Shown piece after piece: positions 46,304 through 55,245 of a DNA stretch of 64,000 nt. Position 1 is the stretch's first letter. Every line of letters begins with the position of its first letter. The position numbers and the translations under genes are program-made. Source of the DNA: CAVYPR01 sp963770505 (GTDB lineage Bacteria; Actinomycetota; Acidimicrobiia; Acidimicrobiales; RAAP-2). The stretch covers positions 79,027 through 143,026 of the forward strand of contig CAVYPR010000002.1 of NCBI GenBank assembly GCA_963770505.1, in the 5' to 3' direction. The notes under the pieces are model-generated. The model had not been told where the DNA came from. It did not search any database and was given only the letters and a program-made list of their open reading frames with translations.

Positions 46304-47503
46304 TCAGGCGACCAGGTCGAGACCGTAGAGGCCGATGGCGTTGCCGCGGACGATCTTGCGCCGCTGGTCGTCGGTGAGGTCCGCCATCTGCTCCTCGGCG
46401 ATCTCCTTGGTCCGGGGCCAGGTGGAGTCCGAGTGCGGGTAGTCCGACTCGTAGGTGATGTTGTCCTCCCCGATCTCGTCCACCGACCGCAGGCCGTGGG
46501 CGTCGTCGAAGAAGCAGCCGTAGATGTGGTCCTTGAAGTAGGTCGACGGCGGGTTCGGCACCTTGTCGGCGACGCCGCCCCACGCCCGGTTGTCCTCCCA
46601 GACGCGGTCGGCGCGCTCGAGGATGTAGGGGATCCAGCCGATCTGCCCCTCCGAGTAGGCGATCTTGAGGTCGGCGAAGCGCACCAGCACCCCGGAGAAC
46701 AAGAAGTCGACCATGGAGAAGGTGGCGTTGGTGTGGGTGAGGGTGGAGCCGACCGCCGGCGGGGCGTCCTTGGAGGTCGACGGCATCTTCGACGACGACC
46801 CGATGTGCATGTTGACGACCGTGCCGGTCTCGGCGCAGGCGGCGAAGAACGGGTCCCAGTAGCCGTCGGGGTCGTGCACGCTGGGCAGCCCCAGGAACGG
46901 CGGGATCTCGCTGAAGCAGACCGCCCGCACCCCGCGCGCCGCGTTGCGCCGCACCTCGTCGGCCGCCAGCCCGGCGTCCCAGAGCGGGATGAGGGTGAGG
47001 GGGACCAGGCGCCCGTCGGAGGGCCCGCACCACTCGTCCACCATCCAGTCGTTGTAGGCCTGCACGCAGAGGAGGCCGAGCTCCTTGTCCTTGGCCTCGG
47101 AGAAGGTCTGCCCGCAGAAGCGCGGGAAGGTGGGGAAGCAGAGCGCGGCCTCGATGTGGTTGAGGTCCATGTCCTCGAGCCGCGGCTTCACCTCGTAGGA
47201 GCCGGGCCGCATCTCCTCGTAGGTGATGCCCTTCATCGTGACCTCGTCGCGGGGCACGCCGACGGCCGAGTCCACCCGCAGGAGCGGGCGCTTGAGGTCC
47301 TCGTAGTGCCACCAGTCGGCCGGCCGGCCCTCGCTGCCCGGTTTCACCGTGAGCTTGCCCCCGAGGAAGGTGATCTCCCCCATCGGCGCCCGTACGATCC
47401 GCGGGCCCACCTCGGCGTACTTGGAGGGCAGCCGGTCGCTCCAGACGTTCGGCGGCTCGACCACGTGGTCGTCGACGGAAACGATCATGGGCAGTTCGGC
47501 CAT
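46304..47503 (-). CDS. Amidohydrolase family (PF04909-like) TIM-barrel hydrolase
   Basis: A 399-residue protein starting MAELPMIVSVDDHVVEPPNV, the VDDHVVEP metal-site opening of the ACMSD/amidohydrolase-2 subfamily common in actinobacterial degradation clusters. Other blocks: ALCFPTFPRFCGQTF, VPLTLIPLWDAGLAADEVRR, TVVNMHIGSSS, and the late acidic motif ITYESDYPHSDSTWP. ATG 47503 lies 6 bases after TACGCT, with a palindrome just upstream. First gene of the likely operon with the acyl-CoA dehydrogenase pair. Substrate unknown; decarboxylation or C-C hydrolysis are possible for this fold. Confidence 0.86.
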   Translation of the reverse strand: MAELPMIVSVDDHVVEPPNVWSDRLPSKYAEVGPRIVRAPMGEITFLGGKLTVKPGSEGRPADWWHYEDLKRPLLRVDSAVGVPRDEVTMKGITYEEMRPGSYEVKPRLEDMDLNHIEAALCFPTFPRFCGQTFSEAKDKELGLLCVQAYNDWMVDEWCGPSDGRLVPLTLIPLWDAGLAADEVRRNAARGVRAVCFSEIPPFLGLPSVHDPDGYWDPFFAACAETGTVVNMHIGSSSKMPSTSKDAPPAVGSTLTHTNATFSMVDFLFSGVLVRFADLKIAYSEGQIGWIPYILERADRVWEDNRAWGGVADKVPNPPSTYFKDHIYGCFFDDAHGLRSVDEIGEDNITYESDYPHSDSTWPRTKEIAEEQMADLTDDQRRKIVRGNAIGLYGLDLVA

Positions 47504-47509
47504 GGGGCG

Positions 47510-47515
47510 AGCGTA
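47510..47515 (-). promoter_or_regulatory. -10 box TACGCT for the amidohydrolase operon
   Basis: Ends exactly 6 bases before ATG 47503; same hexamer and spacing as the TetR promoter at 36827-36832. Confidence 0.45.
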
Positions 47516-47523
47516 GCGCGGGC

Positions 47524-47538
47524 CTGACGGACCGTCAG
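47524..47538. promoter_or_regulatory. Palindromic operator candidate CTGACGGACCGTCAG
   Basis: Perfect 7-base inverted repeat around a single A, centred between the -10 box and the expected -35 position of the amidohydrolase operon. Size and placement are those of a TetR-type repressor site. It does not match the KstR or KstR2 consensus. Confidence 0.55.
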
Positions 47539-47694
47539 AAGGGTCGGCAGGGTCCTCGAGGCGGGCGCACCGGGGGACGGGGAGGCGGCGGCCGACGGAC
47601 GGGTGGTGCCGGCGCCGTCTTCGGCCTCCGTGAGGTGGTGGACCCTCCGACGGGCCGGTGGCGACCACCTCGGTCGGCGGCCGACGGGGGCTCC

Positions 47695-48504
47695 TTAGAT
47701 GACCAACCCGCCGTTGGGGCTGAGGCACTGACCGGTGAGGAAGCTGCTGGCGTCGGAGGCGAGGTAGAGGATGCAGTAGGCGATGTCGGCCGGCGACCCC
47801 ACCCGACCGAGCGGGGCGAACTTGCGCATCGGGGCCAGCACCTGCTCGCGCAGCTCCTCGTCGATCGTCCCGTCGGGGCGTCGGTAGTAGCGCGCCGTCA
47901 TGTCGGTGGGGACGAAGCCGGGGGCCACGGCGTTCACCCGCACCCCCTTGCGGCCCACCTCGACGGCCATGGTCCGGGTGAGCTGCAGCACCGCCGCCTT
48001 GGTGATGGCGTAGGCACCGATGTGCGGGCTGGGAGGGGCCAGGGCGGCCGCCGACGACATGTTGACGATGCTGCCCGCGCGTTGCTCCACCATGACCCGG
48101 CCGGCCGCCTGGCAGCCGTGCAGGACACCCTTGAGGTTCACCGCCATGATGCGGTCGAGGTCGTCACCGGAGAGCTCGAGGATGGACCCGTCGAGCATGA
48201 TGCCGGCGATGTTGCACATGACGTCGATCCGCCCGTGGTCGGCCACTGCCCCGGCGACCAGTGCCGTCACCTCCTCGGGCTCGGAGACGTCGACGCTGCG
48301 CCCGACGGCCACGCCGCCGGACACGATGATCTCGGCCGCCGTCTCGAGCGCCTCCCCCTCCCGCACGTCGGCGCAGTAGACGACGGCGCCCGACCCGGCC
48401 AGCACCTGGGCGGTGGTGCGGCCGATGCCGCTGCCGGCGCCGGTCACCACGGCGACCCGGCCGCTCAGGTCGAAGGAGCTGCGGACGGTCTCGGTGGTCT
48501 CCAC
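47695..48504 (-). CDS. Short-chain dehydrogenase/reductase
   Basis: A 269-residue SDR with the cofactor motif VTGAGSGIGRTTAQVL, the acidic NAD-selective region after CADVREG, MCNIAGIM, catalytic Ser in VNMSSAAAL and YAITK. NAD use is suggested by the Asp after the second strand. GTG 48504 lies 6 bases after CACACT. It is 190 bases upstream of, and in the same direction as, the amidohydrolase operon, but with its own promoter. Probably oxidises a hydroxy-steroid or hydroxyacyl-CoA, by context. Confidence 0.88.
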   Translation of the reverse strand: METTETVRSSFDLSGRVAVVTGAGSGIGRTTAQVLAGSGAVVYCADVREGEALETAAEIIVSGGVAVGRSVDVSEPEEVTALVAGAVADHGRIDVMCNIAGIMLDGSILELSGDDLDRIMAVNLKGVLHGCQAAGRVMVEQRAGSIVNMSSAAALAPPSPHIGAYAITKAAVLQLTRTMAVEVGRKGVRVNAVAPGFVPTDMTARYYRRPDGTIDEELREQVLAPMRKFAPLGRVGSPADIAYCILYLASDASSFLTGQCLSPNGGLVI

Positions 48505-48510
48505 CGCCCG

Positions 48511-48516
48511 AGTGTG
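48511..48516 (-). promoter_or_regulatory. -10-like CACACT for the SDR gene
   Basis: Ends 6 bases before GTG 48504, the window's common leaderless spacing. Confidence 0.3.
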
Positions 48517-48700
48517 CCACGCCCGTCCGCGGCGGTCCCAGTGGCCGGTCACAGCAAGGACTTGGTGGGTCTGCCCCCGCCCGCCGGAATGGCCGTCGGG
48601 GCGATGACCACACCATGGCCAGCGGCCGGGATGTCCCGCTGGCCGATCCGCCAGGGAAGACTGGCGCCGTGGGCACCGTGTCGCGGCAAGGGGCAACCGC

Positions 48701-49309
48701 ATGACCGACCATGACCGACGAGCCACGCTCTTGGACGCCTACGAGAACGCCGCGGTGATCGTGTCGGGGATAGCTGCCGGGGACCTCAGGCGCCCGACGC
48801 CGTGCCGCAGGTACGACGTGGTTGGCTTGGTCGACCACCTCGTCGAAGCAGGCCAGCGGGCGGCCGCTCTCGGCCGGGGCCGGACCCCTCCACCCGGAGA
48901 CGATTCCCCCCACGTGGAGCTGTCCGACGCGCCCGGCCAGCTACGCCACGCGGCCGGGTACGCGGCGCAGGCCTGGGACGACGACTCCCGGTTGTCATCG
49001 ACGGTCACCATGCCGTGGGGTGAGGAGTACACCGGGGCCACCGTGGTCGACATGTACCTGGCCGAGCTGGCCGCCCACGCCTGGGACCTGGCCCGTGCCA
49101 CCGGACAGATCGAGAAGTTGAACCCCTCGGTCGCCGCAACGGCGCTCGAGGGGGCGCGGGCGGTGATCAAACCCGAGTACCGCGACATGGTGGAACCGGG
49201 ATCTCCGTTCGCAGCGGAGGTGCCGCCACCCCCGGGCGCCGACGACTGGGAGCGCCTCGCCGCCTTCACGGGACGCGATCCCCGAGCACCGCTGGGCCAG
49301 GAGGGGTGA
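48701..49309 (+). CDS. Mycothiol-dependent maleylpyruvate isomerase-like (DinB superfamily) protein
   Basis: A 202-residue protein of the TIGR03086-like group: LLDAYENAAVIVSGIAAGDL, then RPTPCRRYDVVGLVDHLVEA, TMPWGEEYTGATVVDMYLAE and the metal-site His in AAHAWDLARATGQ. The C-terminal EVPPPPGADDWERLAAFTGR is a group signature. Most members have unknown substrates. ATG 48701 is preceded by AAGGGG. The region is slightly less GC-rich than its surroundings. Confidence 0.83.
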   Translation: MTDHDRRATLLDAYENAAVIVSGIAAGDLRRPTPCRRYDVVGLVDHLVEAGQRAAALGRGRTPPPGDDSPHVELSDAPGQLRHAAGYAAQAWDDDSRLSSTVTMPWGEEYTGATVVDMYLAELAAHAWDLARATGQIEKLNPSVAATALEGARAVIKPEYRDMVEPGSPFAAEVPPPPGADDWERLAAFTGRDPRAPLGQEG

Positions 49310-49493
49310 GGAGGGCGGAGGGCGCCCGCATCCCTGGGTGCCCGGCGCCCGGGTGGCCCCTCGGGAAGGTCCCGTCCACGGGCGCCGGAGGTGAACGAGG
49401 AAGGTGGCTGGCCACGACGACCGCGGCGGGCCGGACGGTTCCGGGCGCCTGTCGGCTCCGGGCTGACCGCCGAGCCCTCTCCGCGGCAGACCG

Positions 49494-50048
49494 CTAGGCG
49501 GTGCCCGTGGCCGGGGGGCCGCCGTCGGCGGACCACCCCTCGAGGGCGAGCAGCCGGCGCTTCACGTCGAGGCCGCCGCCGTAGCCGCCGAGCCCCCCCG
49601 AGGCGACGACTCGGTGGCAGGGGAAGAAGATGGGCAGCGGGTTGGCCCCGTTGGCCTGCCCGACGGCCCGGTAGGCGGTCGGCCGGCCCACCCGGCCGGC
49701 CAGCTCGCCGTAGGTGATGGTCGTCCCGTAGTCGATGCCGGCCAGGGCCCGCCAGACCTCGACCTGGAACGGGGTCCCGCACAGCTCGAAGGGCAGCTCG
49801 AAGGAGGTTCGGTTCCCGGCGAAGTACTCCTCCAGCTGGGCCGCGGCCCGACGCAGGGGGTCGGGGGCGCCGCCGGGCGAGCTCTCGGACCGGGCCGGGC
49901 CGGTGTCGGGGAGGAACAGGTGGGTGAGCGAGCGGTCGTCCCCGTCGAGCGCCAGGGGCCCGATCGGGCTGTCGACCACCAGCCGCCGGCCCGGGCCGGG
50001 CCGGGTACCTCGAGCGGTCGTCGGGGGAGCCTCTATGTCGACCTTCAT
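49494..50048 (-). CDS. ogt: Methylated-DNA--protein-cysteine methyltransferase
   Basis: Repairs O6-alkylguanine by transferring the alkyl group to its own Cys. The 184-residue protein has the acceptor motif PCHRVV with Cys144, the helix-turn-helix region TITYGELAGRVGRPTAYRAV, and an ANPLPIFFPCH approach. The ATG overlaps the TGA of the Ada-AlkA gene, so both are made from one message. It ends with TAG. Confidence 0.93.
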   Translation of the reverse strand: MKVDIEAPPTTARGTRPGPGRRLVVDSPIGPLALDGDDRSLTHLFLPDTGPARSESSPGGAPDPLRRAAAQLEEYFAGNRTSFELPFELCGTPFQVEVWRALAGIDYGTTITYGELAGRVGRPTAYRAVGQANGANPLPIFFPCHRVVASGGLGGYGGGLDVKRRLLALEGWSADGGPPATGTA

Positions 50049-51589
50049 GCTGCGTCCTTTCTCTTCGTGTCGTCGTCGTGTGCGGCCGACGCGCCTTGGG
50101 CGGTGTCGGCGGTCCCCGCAGGACCCGCCCAGAGGTGGGCCGTGGCATAGGCCCGCCACGGTCGCCACCGCTCGGAGAGGGCCAGCACCTGGGCCGGACC
50201 GTCGTCGGCCCCGCGGGAGGCCAGGGCCCGCCGGACGCCGAGGTCGGTCGGGAGGAAGGCGTCGGGATCGGCGAGGGCCCGCAGGGCGACGTAGGCGACG
50301 GTCCACGGACCGATGCCGGGCAGGGCCCCCAGCCGGCGGGACACCTCGGCGGGGTCCGACCCCGGGTCGACCGAGAGCGAGCCGTCGTCCACCGCCGCGG
50401 CCAGCGCCCGCAGCGCACGGCGCCGCGCCTCGGGCATGGCCATCGACCGGTCGTCGGCGGCCAGCAGCTCCGCCGGGGAGGGGAAGAGGTGGGTCACCGG
50501 ACCCGACGGGCCGGCGAGCGGGGTGCCGGCCGAGGCCACCAGCCGACCGGCCACCGTGCGGGCCCCGGCCACCGAGACCTGCTGGCCGATCACGGCCCGG
50601 ACGGCCAACTCCCAGCCGTCGACCGTGCCGGGCACCCGGCGGCCCGGCACGGCGCGCACCAGCGGGGCGAGCAGCGGGTCGCCGCCGAGCGCGGCGTCGA
50701 CGGCCGCCGGGTCGGCGTCGAGGTCGAGGAGCCGGCGGCAGCGGTTGACCGCGGCGGTGAGGTCGCGCAGGTCGCCGAGGCGCAGGGTGGCCCGCACCTC
50801 GCCGTCGCCGCCGAGCGAGATGGCCACGACGCCCTCGCCGTGGGGGAGGCGGAGGCTGCGGTGGTAGGTGCCGGCCTCGGACCCCTCGATCCCGGGCACG
50901 GCACGGGCGGCCAGGAAGTCGAGGAGCTCGCCGGCGGCCAGCGGCCGGCGGTGGGCCAGCCGCAGCCCGACCGTGGTGCCGCCCACGCCGTCGCCGCCCG
51001 GGCCCCCGTGGCGGTGGCGGCGAACCCGCCGGCGCAGCTCGGTCGGGGTGAGGGCGAAGACCTGGCGGAACGTGTCGTTGCACTGGCGGACGCTGCTGAA
51101 GCCGGCGGCGAAGGCCACGTGGGCGACCGGCAGGTCCGTCGTCTCGACCAGCAGCCGGGCGGTCTGCGCCCGCTGGGCGCGGGCCAGGGCCAGCGCCCCC
51201 GTCCCCACCTCGGCCACCAGCAGCCGGTGGAGCTGGCGCTCGCTGTAGCCGAGTCGGGCCGCCAGGCCGGCCACGCCCTGGCGGTCGACCGTGCCGTCGG
51301 CGATGAGCCGCATGGCCCGGGCCACCGCGTCGGCCCGCGCGTTCCACTCCGGCGAGCCGGGGCTGGCGTCGGGCCGGCAGCGCATGCAGGCCCGGAACCC
51401 GGCCTGCTGGGCCGCGGCGGCGCTCGGGTAGAAGCGGACGTTGGCCGGCTTCGGCGTCATCGCCGGGCAGCTGGGGCGGCAGTAGATCCCGGTCGAGGTG
51501 ACGGCGGTGATGAACCAGCCGTCGAAGCGGGCGTCCCGGCTCTGCACGGCCCGGTAGCAGCGGTCGAAGTCCTCCAGCACCGGACCCAT
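50045..51589 (-). CDS. AdaA-AlkA fusion: alkylation-response regulator and DNA-3-methyladenine glycosylase
   Basis: A 514-residue three-part protein. Residues 1-75 are the Ada zinc domain with Cys37, Cys41, Cys68 and Cys71 (GIYCRPSCPA, FRACMRC), which accept methyl from phosphotriesters. Residues ~85-180 are an AraC-type HTH (AARLGYSERQLHRLLV, FAAGFSSVRQCNDTFRQVF). Residues ~190-490 are the HhH-GPD glycosylase with LPGIGPWTVAYVALRAL and catalytic Asp in FLPTDLGVRRAL. It likely activates its own operon with ogt after methylation damage. ATG 51589 begins the conserved VLEDFDRCYRAVQSRDARFD segment. Confidence 0.92.
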   Translation of the reverse strand: MGPVLEDFDRCYRAVQSRDARFDGWFITAVTSTGIYCRPSCPAMTPKPANVRFYPSAAAAQQAGFRACMRCRPDASPGSPEWNARADAVARAMRLIADGTVDRQGVAGLAARLGYSERQLHRLLVAEVGTGALALARAQRAQTARLLVETTDLPVAHVAFAAGFSSVRQCNDTFRQVFALTPTELRRRVRRHRHGGPGGDGVGGTTVGLRLAHRRPLAAGELLDFLAARAVPGIEGSEAGTYHRSLRLPHGEGVVAISLGGDGEVRATLRLGDLRDLTAAVNRCRRLLDLDADPAAVDAALGGDPLLAPLVRAVPGRRVPGTVDGWELAVRAVIGQQVSVAGARTVAGRLVASAGTPLAGPSGPVTHLFPSPAELLAADDRSMAMPEARRRALRALAAAVDDGSLSVDPGSDPAEVSRRLGALPGIGPWTVAYVALRALADPDAFLPTDLGVRRALASRGADDGPAQVLALSERWRPWRAYATAHLWAGPAGTADTAQGASAAHDDDTKRKDAA

Positions 51590-51663
51590 GGTGACACCCC
51601 GCGGCCCTCGTGTCTGGCGGGAATCGGACATGGGGGCCGGGGCGCCCCGGGACCCCGAGGGGC

Positions 51664-52818
51664 TCAGCCCCGGGCGCGGCCCAGGGCGGCGGTGAGGACG
51701 AGCGCCCGGTGGGCGGCGGCGTCGCCCCACGCGGCCGACAGCACCCAGGCGCGCTTCATGTAGAGGTGGAGGTCGCACTCCCAGGTGTAGCCGATGGCCC
51801 CGTGGACCTGGAGGGCGACGCCGGCGGCCAGGTCGGCAGCGTCGGAGGCCAGGGCCTTGGCCATCGAGGCGTGGGCGGAGCGGTCGGGGAGCGCACGGGC
51901 CAGCGAGTCGGCGGCGCGGTAGACGGCGGGCCGGGCGAATTCGAGGCGGACCCGGGCGTCGGCCAAGGGGTGCTGCACCGCCTGGTAGCTGCCGACCGGC
52001 CGGCCGAACTGGTGCCGCGCCGAGGCGTAGGCCACGGCCATGGCGATGAGCCGGTCGGCCAGGCCGAGCAGCTGGGCGGCCGTGGCCACCGCCGCCCGGT
52101 CGACCAGGTCGCCCACGAGGGCCGTGGCCTGGGGCCCCTCGGCCAGCAGGGACTCGGGCCCCGGGGTCCACTCCACGCTGCCCAGGTCACGCGTGGCGTC
52201 AACCGAGGGCGTGGTCGTCACCCACGTGGCGTCGGCGGCCACGGCGTGGAGCTCCCAGGCCGGGCCCGGGCCCCGGTGGGCTAGGAGGAACAGCCCGGCC
52301 CGCGAGGCGCCCGCCACCCTGGGGGTCACCACCGCGCCGTGCCCGCCCTCGGGCGCGTCCGTGGGCCGCGGGCCCGACGGGGTCGGCTCGAGGCCGCCCA
52401 CGGTCGCCACCAGCTCCCCGCGGGCCAGCGCGGGCAGCGCGTCGGCGGCGAGCACCGCGACCTGCGCGCCTTTCGGCGACCGTTCGGCCGCGTCGGCGAG
52501 GAGCGGGGCAGCCAGCCCCGCCGACTCCACGAGCGGCTCGGGCAGCGCCGCCCACCCGGCCTCCTCGGCCACGCCCACGAAGTCGACCTCGCGCAGCCCG
52601 AGCCCGCCGTGCTCGGCCGGCACACAGAGTCCGGGCGCGCCGAGCTCGCACAGGACCGCCCACCGGGCGTCCGCCCGCCCCGGGTCGCCGTGGGCGTGGG
52701 CCCCGGTGCGCCGGAGATCGGCCAGGGCGCGGAGGTCCCCGGCCGTGCACTGGCGCTCGAGCACCGAGCGGACGGCCGACCGGAGCTCGAGCTGCTGCTC
52801 GGTGAAGGCGAAGCGCAC
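51664..52818 (-). CDS. Acyl-CoA dehydrogenase, short subunit-like
   Basis: A 384-residue ACAD-fold protein with FTEQQLELRSAVRSVLERQC at the start and ARHQFGRPVGSYQAVQHPLA and LQVHGAIGYTWECDLHLYMKRA at the end; the middle domain is divergent. It is the partner type of the neighbouring 391-residue dehydrogenase. GTG 52818 lies 12 bases after that gene's stop (52830), so the two genes are co-transcribed. Likely second alpha2beta2 steroid acyl-CoA dehydrogenase of the window. Confidence 0.87.
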   Translation of the reverse strand: MRFAFTEQQLELRSAVRSVLERQCTAGDLRALADLRRTGAHAHGDPGRADARWAVLCELGAPGLCVPAEHGGLGLREVDFVGVAEEAGWAALPEPLVESAGLAAPLLADAAERSPKGAQVAVLAADALPALARGELVATVGGLEPTPSGPRPTDAPEGGHGAVVTPRVAGASRAGLFLLAHRGPGPAWELHAVAADATWVTTTPSVDATRDLGSVEWTPGPESLLAEGPQATALVGDLVDRAAVATAAQLLGLADRLIAMAVAYASARHQFGRPVGSYQAVQHPLADARVRLEFARPAVYRAADSLARALPDRSAHASMAKALASDAADLAAGVALQVHGAIGYTWECDLHLYMKRAWVLSAAWGDAAAHRALVLTAALGRARG

Positions 52819-52829
52819 CCGGAGCCGAC

Positions 52830-54005
52830 CTAGGCCCTCGGGAGGCCGAGCAGCCGTTCGGCCACCACGGTGCGCTGGATCTCGTTGGTGCCGGCGTAGA
52901 TCGGCCCGGCCAGGGCGAAGAGGTAGCCGTCGAGCCACTCGCCGGGGTGGGCGGCCGCCGGCCCCTCCTCGGATCCCACCAGCAGCTCGGCCTCGGGGCC
53001 GAGCAGCTGGAGGGCGGCGCGGTGGATGCGCAGGTCGGTCTCGGACCAGAACAGCTTGTTGCAGCTGGCCTCGGGGCCGACAGTGTGGCCGTCGGCCACC
53101 CGCGAGGCGGTCCAGTAGGTGGCCAGTTCGTACGCCTCGGCGTCGACGAGGGCGCCGGCGACCTCGTCGGCCACCGGCCCCCCCGGCCGGCCGCGCTCGT
53201 CGTAGAGGGCGACGAGGCGTGCCGCGGCCTCGGTGTAGCGGGCCGGGCTGCGCAGGCTGAGCCCCCGCTCGCTCCCGGCCGTCGACATCGCCACCTTCCA
53301 GCCGTCGCCGGGCGCCCCGAGCACGTGGGCGTCGGGCACGAAGACGCCGTCGAGGAAGATCTCGGCGAACCCGGGCTCCCCGTCGAGCTGGGGGATCGGC
53401 CGCACGGTGACCCCAGGTGCGTCCATCGGGAACAGGAAGTAGGTGAGGCCGCGGTGGCGCTCGGCGTCCGGGTCGCTGCGGAAGAGGCCGAAGCACCAGT
53501 CGGCGAAGGCGCCACGCGAGCACCAGGTCTTCTGCCCGCGCAGGAGCCAGCCGTCGCCGGACGGCGCCCGTTCGGCCCGGCTGCGCAGCGCGGCAAGGTC
53601 GCTCCCGGCGTCGGGCTCGGACCAGCCCTGGCACCAGATCTCCTCGCCCGAGGCCATCGGCGGCAGGAAGCGCGCCTTTTGTTCGGGCGTGCCGTGGTCG
53701 AGCAGGGTCGGCCCGAGGAGGAAGATGCCGTTCTGTCCCACCCGGCGCGGGGCGCGGGCCCGGTGGTACTCCTCCTCGAAGATCAGCCACTCGAAGATGC
53801 CGACGCCGCGCCCGCCGTACTCGGGGGGCCAGCTCACCACCGACCACCGGTCGGCGGCCAGCCTCCCCTCCCACACCCGGTGCTGCTCGAACCCCTCGGC
53901 GGTGTCCAGCGAGGCCAGGCTGCCCGGTGCCGGCGCGTGATCGGCCAGCCAGGACCGGGCCTCGGCCCGGAACGCCTCCTGGTGGGGGGTGTGGGTGAGG
54001 TCCAT
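52830..54005 (-). CDS. Acyl-CoA dehydrogenase, long subunit
   Basis: A 391-residue ACAD. Motifs are SWPPEYGGRGVGIFEWLIFE, GEEIWCQGWSEPDAGSDLAA, LLRGQKTWCSRGAFADWCFG, and IYAGTNEIQRTVVAERLLGL. ATG 54005 was preferred over GTG 54023 because the protein then starts MDLTHTPHQEAFRAEARSWL, the family-like N-terminus. A CAGATT -10-like hexamer ends 8 bases upstream. Divergent from the thiolase gene; the two share a 47-base promoter region. Confidence 0.88.
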   Translation of the reverse strand: MDLTHTPHQEAFRAEARSWLADHAPAPGSLASLDTAEGFEQHRVWEGRLAADRWSVVSWPPEYGGRGVGIFEWLIFEEEYHRARAPRRVGQNGIFLLGPTLLDHGTPEQKARFLPPMASGEEIWCQGWSEPDAGSDLAALRSRAERAPSGDGWLLRGQKTWCSRGAFADWCFGLFRSDPDAERHRGLTYFLFPMDAPGVTVRPIPQLDGEPGFAEIFLDGVFVPDAHVLGAPGDGWKVAMSTAGSERGLSLRSPARYTEAAARLVALYDERGRPGGPVADEVAGALVDAEAYELATYWTASRVADGHTVGPEASCNKLFWSETDLRIHRAALQLLGPEAELLVGSEEGPAAAHPGEWLDGYLFALAGPIYAGTNEIQRTVVAERLLGLPRA

Positions 54006-54040
54006 CCTGCGAGAATCTGACACACCATCACATGCTCGGC

Positions 54041-54046
54041 AACAAT
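54041..54046 (+). promoter_or_regulatory. -10-like AACAAT for the thiolase gene
   Basis: Ends 6 bases before ATG 54053, supporting that start rather than the in-frame ATG at 54032. Confidence 0.3.
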
Positions 54047-54052
54047 GGACGG

Positions 54053-55240
54053 ATGCCCGACGCGGTCATCGTGGACGCGGTCCGCACCCCGGTCGGCCGT
54101 CGCAACGGGCGGCTCTCGGGTTGGCATCCGGTGGACCTCGCCGCCCAGCCGCTGCTGGCCCTGGTCGAGCGCAACGACCTCGATCCGGCGCTCATCGAGG
54201 ACGTGATCATGGGTTGCACGATGACCGTCGGGGAGCAGGCCATGAACATCGCCCGCAACGCCGCGCTGGCGGCCGGCTTCGGCGACACGGTGCCCGGCAC
54301 CACGGTCGACCGCCAGTGCGGGTCGGCCCAGCAGGCGGTGCACTTCGCCGCCCAGGCCGTGCTGGCCGGGGCCATGGACGTGGTGGTGGCCGGCGGCGTC
54401 GAGTCGATGAGCCGGGTGCCCATCGGGTCGACCACCGACCCCGGGCCGGGCGAGGCCTACGGGCCGATGTACCTCCAGCGCTACGACCTCATCCACCAGG
54501 GGGAGTGCGCCGAGGAGATCGCCCGGCGCTGGAAGGTGAGCCGGGCCGACATGGACGCCTTCGCCCTCGAGTCCCACCGCCGGGCCGCGGCCGCCTCGGA
54601 CCAGGGCCGGTTCAAGAACGAGACGATCCCCCTCGAGACCCGTTACGCCGACTGGGTCGAGCCCAAGGGGACCGCGCCCCTGCCCGAAGGGGTCCTCGAC
54701 GCCGACGAGGGCGTGCGGCGGGACACCTCGCTCGAGCGGCTGGGGTCGCTGCCGGGCGCCTTCCGCCCCGACGGGACGGTCACCGCCGGCACCTCGTCGC
54801 AGATCTCCGACGGGGCGGCGGCCGTGCTGGTCATGAGCGACCGCCGCGCCGCCCAGCTCGGGCTGCGGCCCCGGGCGCGGTTCCACGCCTTCGCCGTGGC
54901 CGCCAACGACCCCGAGATCATGCTCACGGCGCCGATCCCGGCCACCCGGCGGATCCTGGAGCGGACCGGCCTCGCCCTCGACGACATCGACGTGGTCGAG
55001 ATCAACGAGGCCTTCGCCTCGGTCGTGCTGGCCTGGGAGCGCGAGCTGCACCCCGACATGCACCGGGTCAACCCCAACGGCGGGGCCATCGCCATCGGGC
55101 ACCCCACCGGCTGCTCCGGGGCCCGCCTGCTGGCCACCCTCCTGAACGAGCTGGAGCGCAGCGGCGGCCGCTACGGCCTGCAGACGATGTGCGAGGGCGG
55201 GGGCCAGGCCAACGCCGTCGTCATCGAGCGGTTGGGCTGA
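54053..55240 (+). CDS. fadA6: Steroid-type thiolase, FadA6-like
   Basis: A 395-residue acetyl-CoA acyltransferase. The nucleophile Cys89 is in TVDRQCGSAQQAV; the catalytic His in GGAIAIGHPTGCSG; the second Cys in LQTMCEGGGQANAV. PVGRRNGRLSGWHPVDLAAQ, TAGTSSQISDGAAAVL and IVEINEAFASVV-like EINEAFASVVLAWERELHPDM are closest, from memory, to FadA5/FadA6 of mycobacterial cholesterol catabolism; FadA6 fits slightly better. It would perform thiolytic cleavage during beta-oxidation of steroid-derived acids. The DUF35 gene follows 5 bases later. Confidence 0.86.
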   Translation: MPDAVIVDAVRTPVGRRNGRLSGWHPVDLAAQPLLALVERNDLDPALIEDVIMGCTMTVGEQAMNIARNAALAAGFGDTVPGTTVDRQCGSAQQAVHFAAQAVLAGAMDVVVAGGVESMSRVPIGSTTDPGPGEAYGPMYLQRYDLIHQGECAEEIARRWKVSRADMDAFALESHRRAAAASDQGRFKNETIPLETRYADWVEPKGTAPLPEGVLDADEGVRRDTSLERLGSLPGAFRPDGTVTAGTSSQISDGAAAVLVMSDRRAAQLGLRPRARFHAFAVAANDPEIMLTAPIPATRRILERTGLALDDIDVVEINEAFASVVLAWERELHPDMHRVNPNGGAIAIGHPTGCSGARLLATLLNELERSGGRYGLQTMCEGGGQANAVVIERLG

Positions 55241-55245
55241 GGCCG

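Noticed and set aside
47524..47538. KstR2 operator
   Set aside because: The palindrome has no CAAGnnCTTG core; it is a different inverted repeat.
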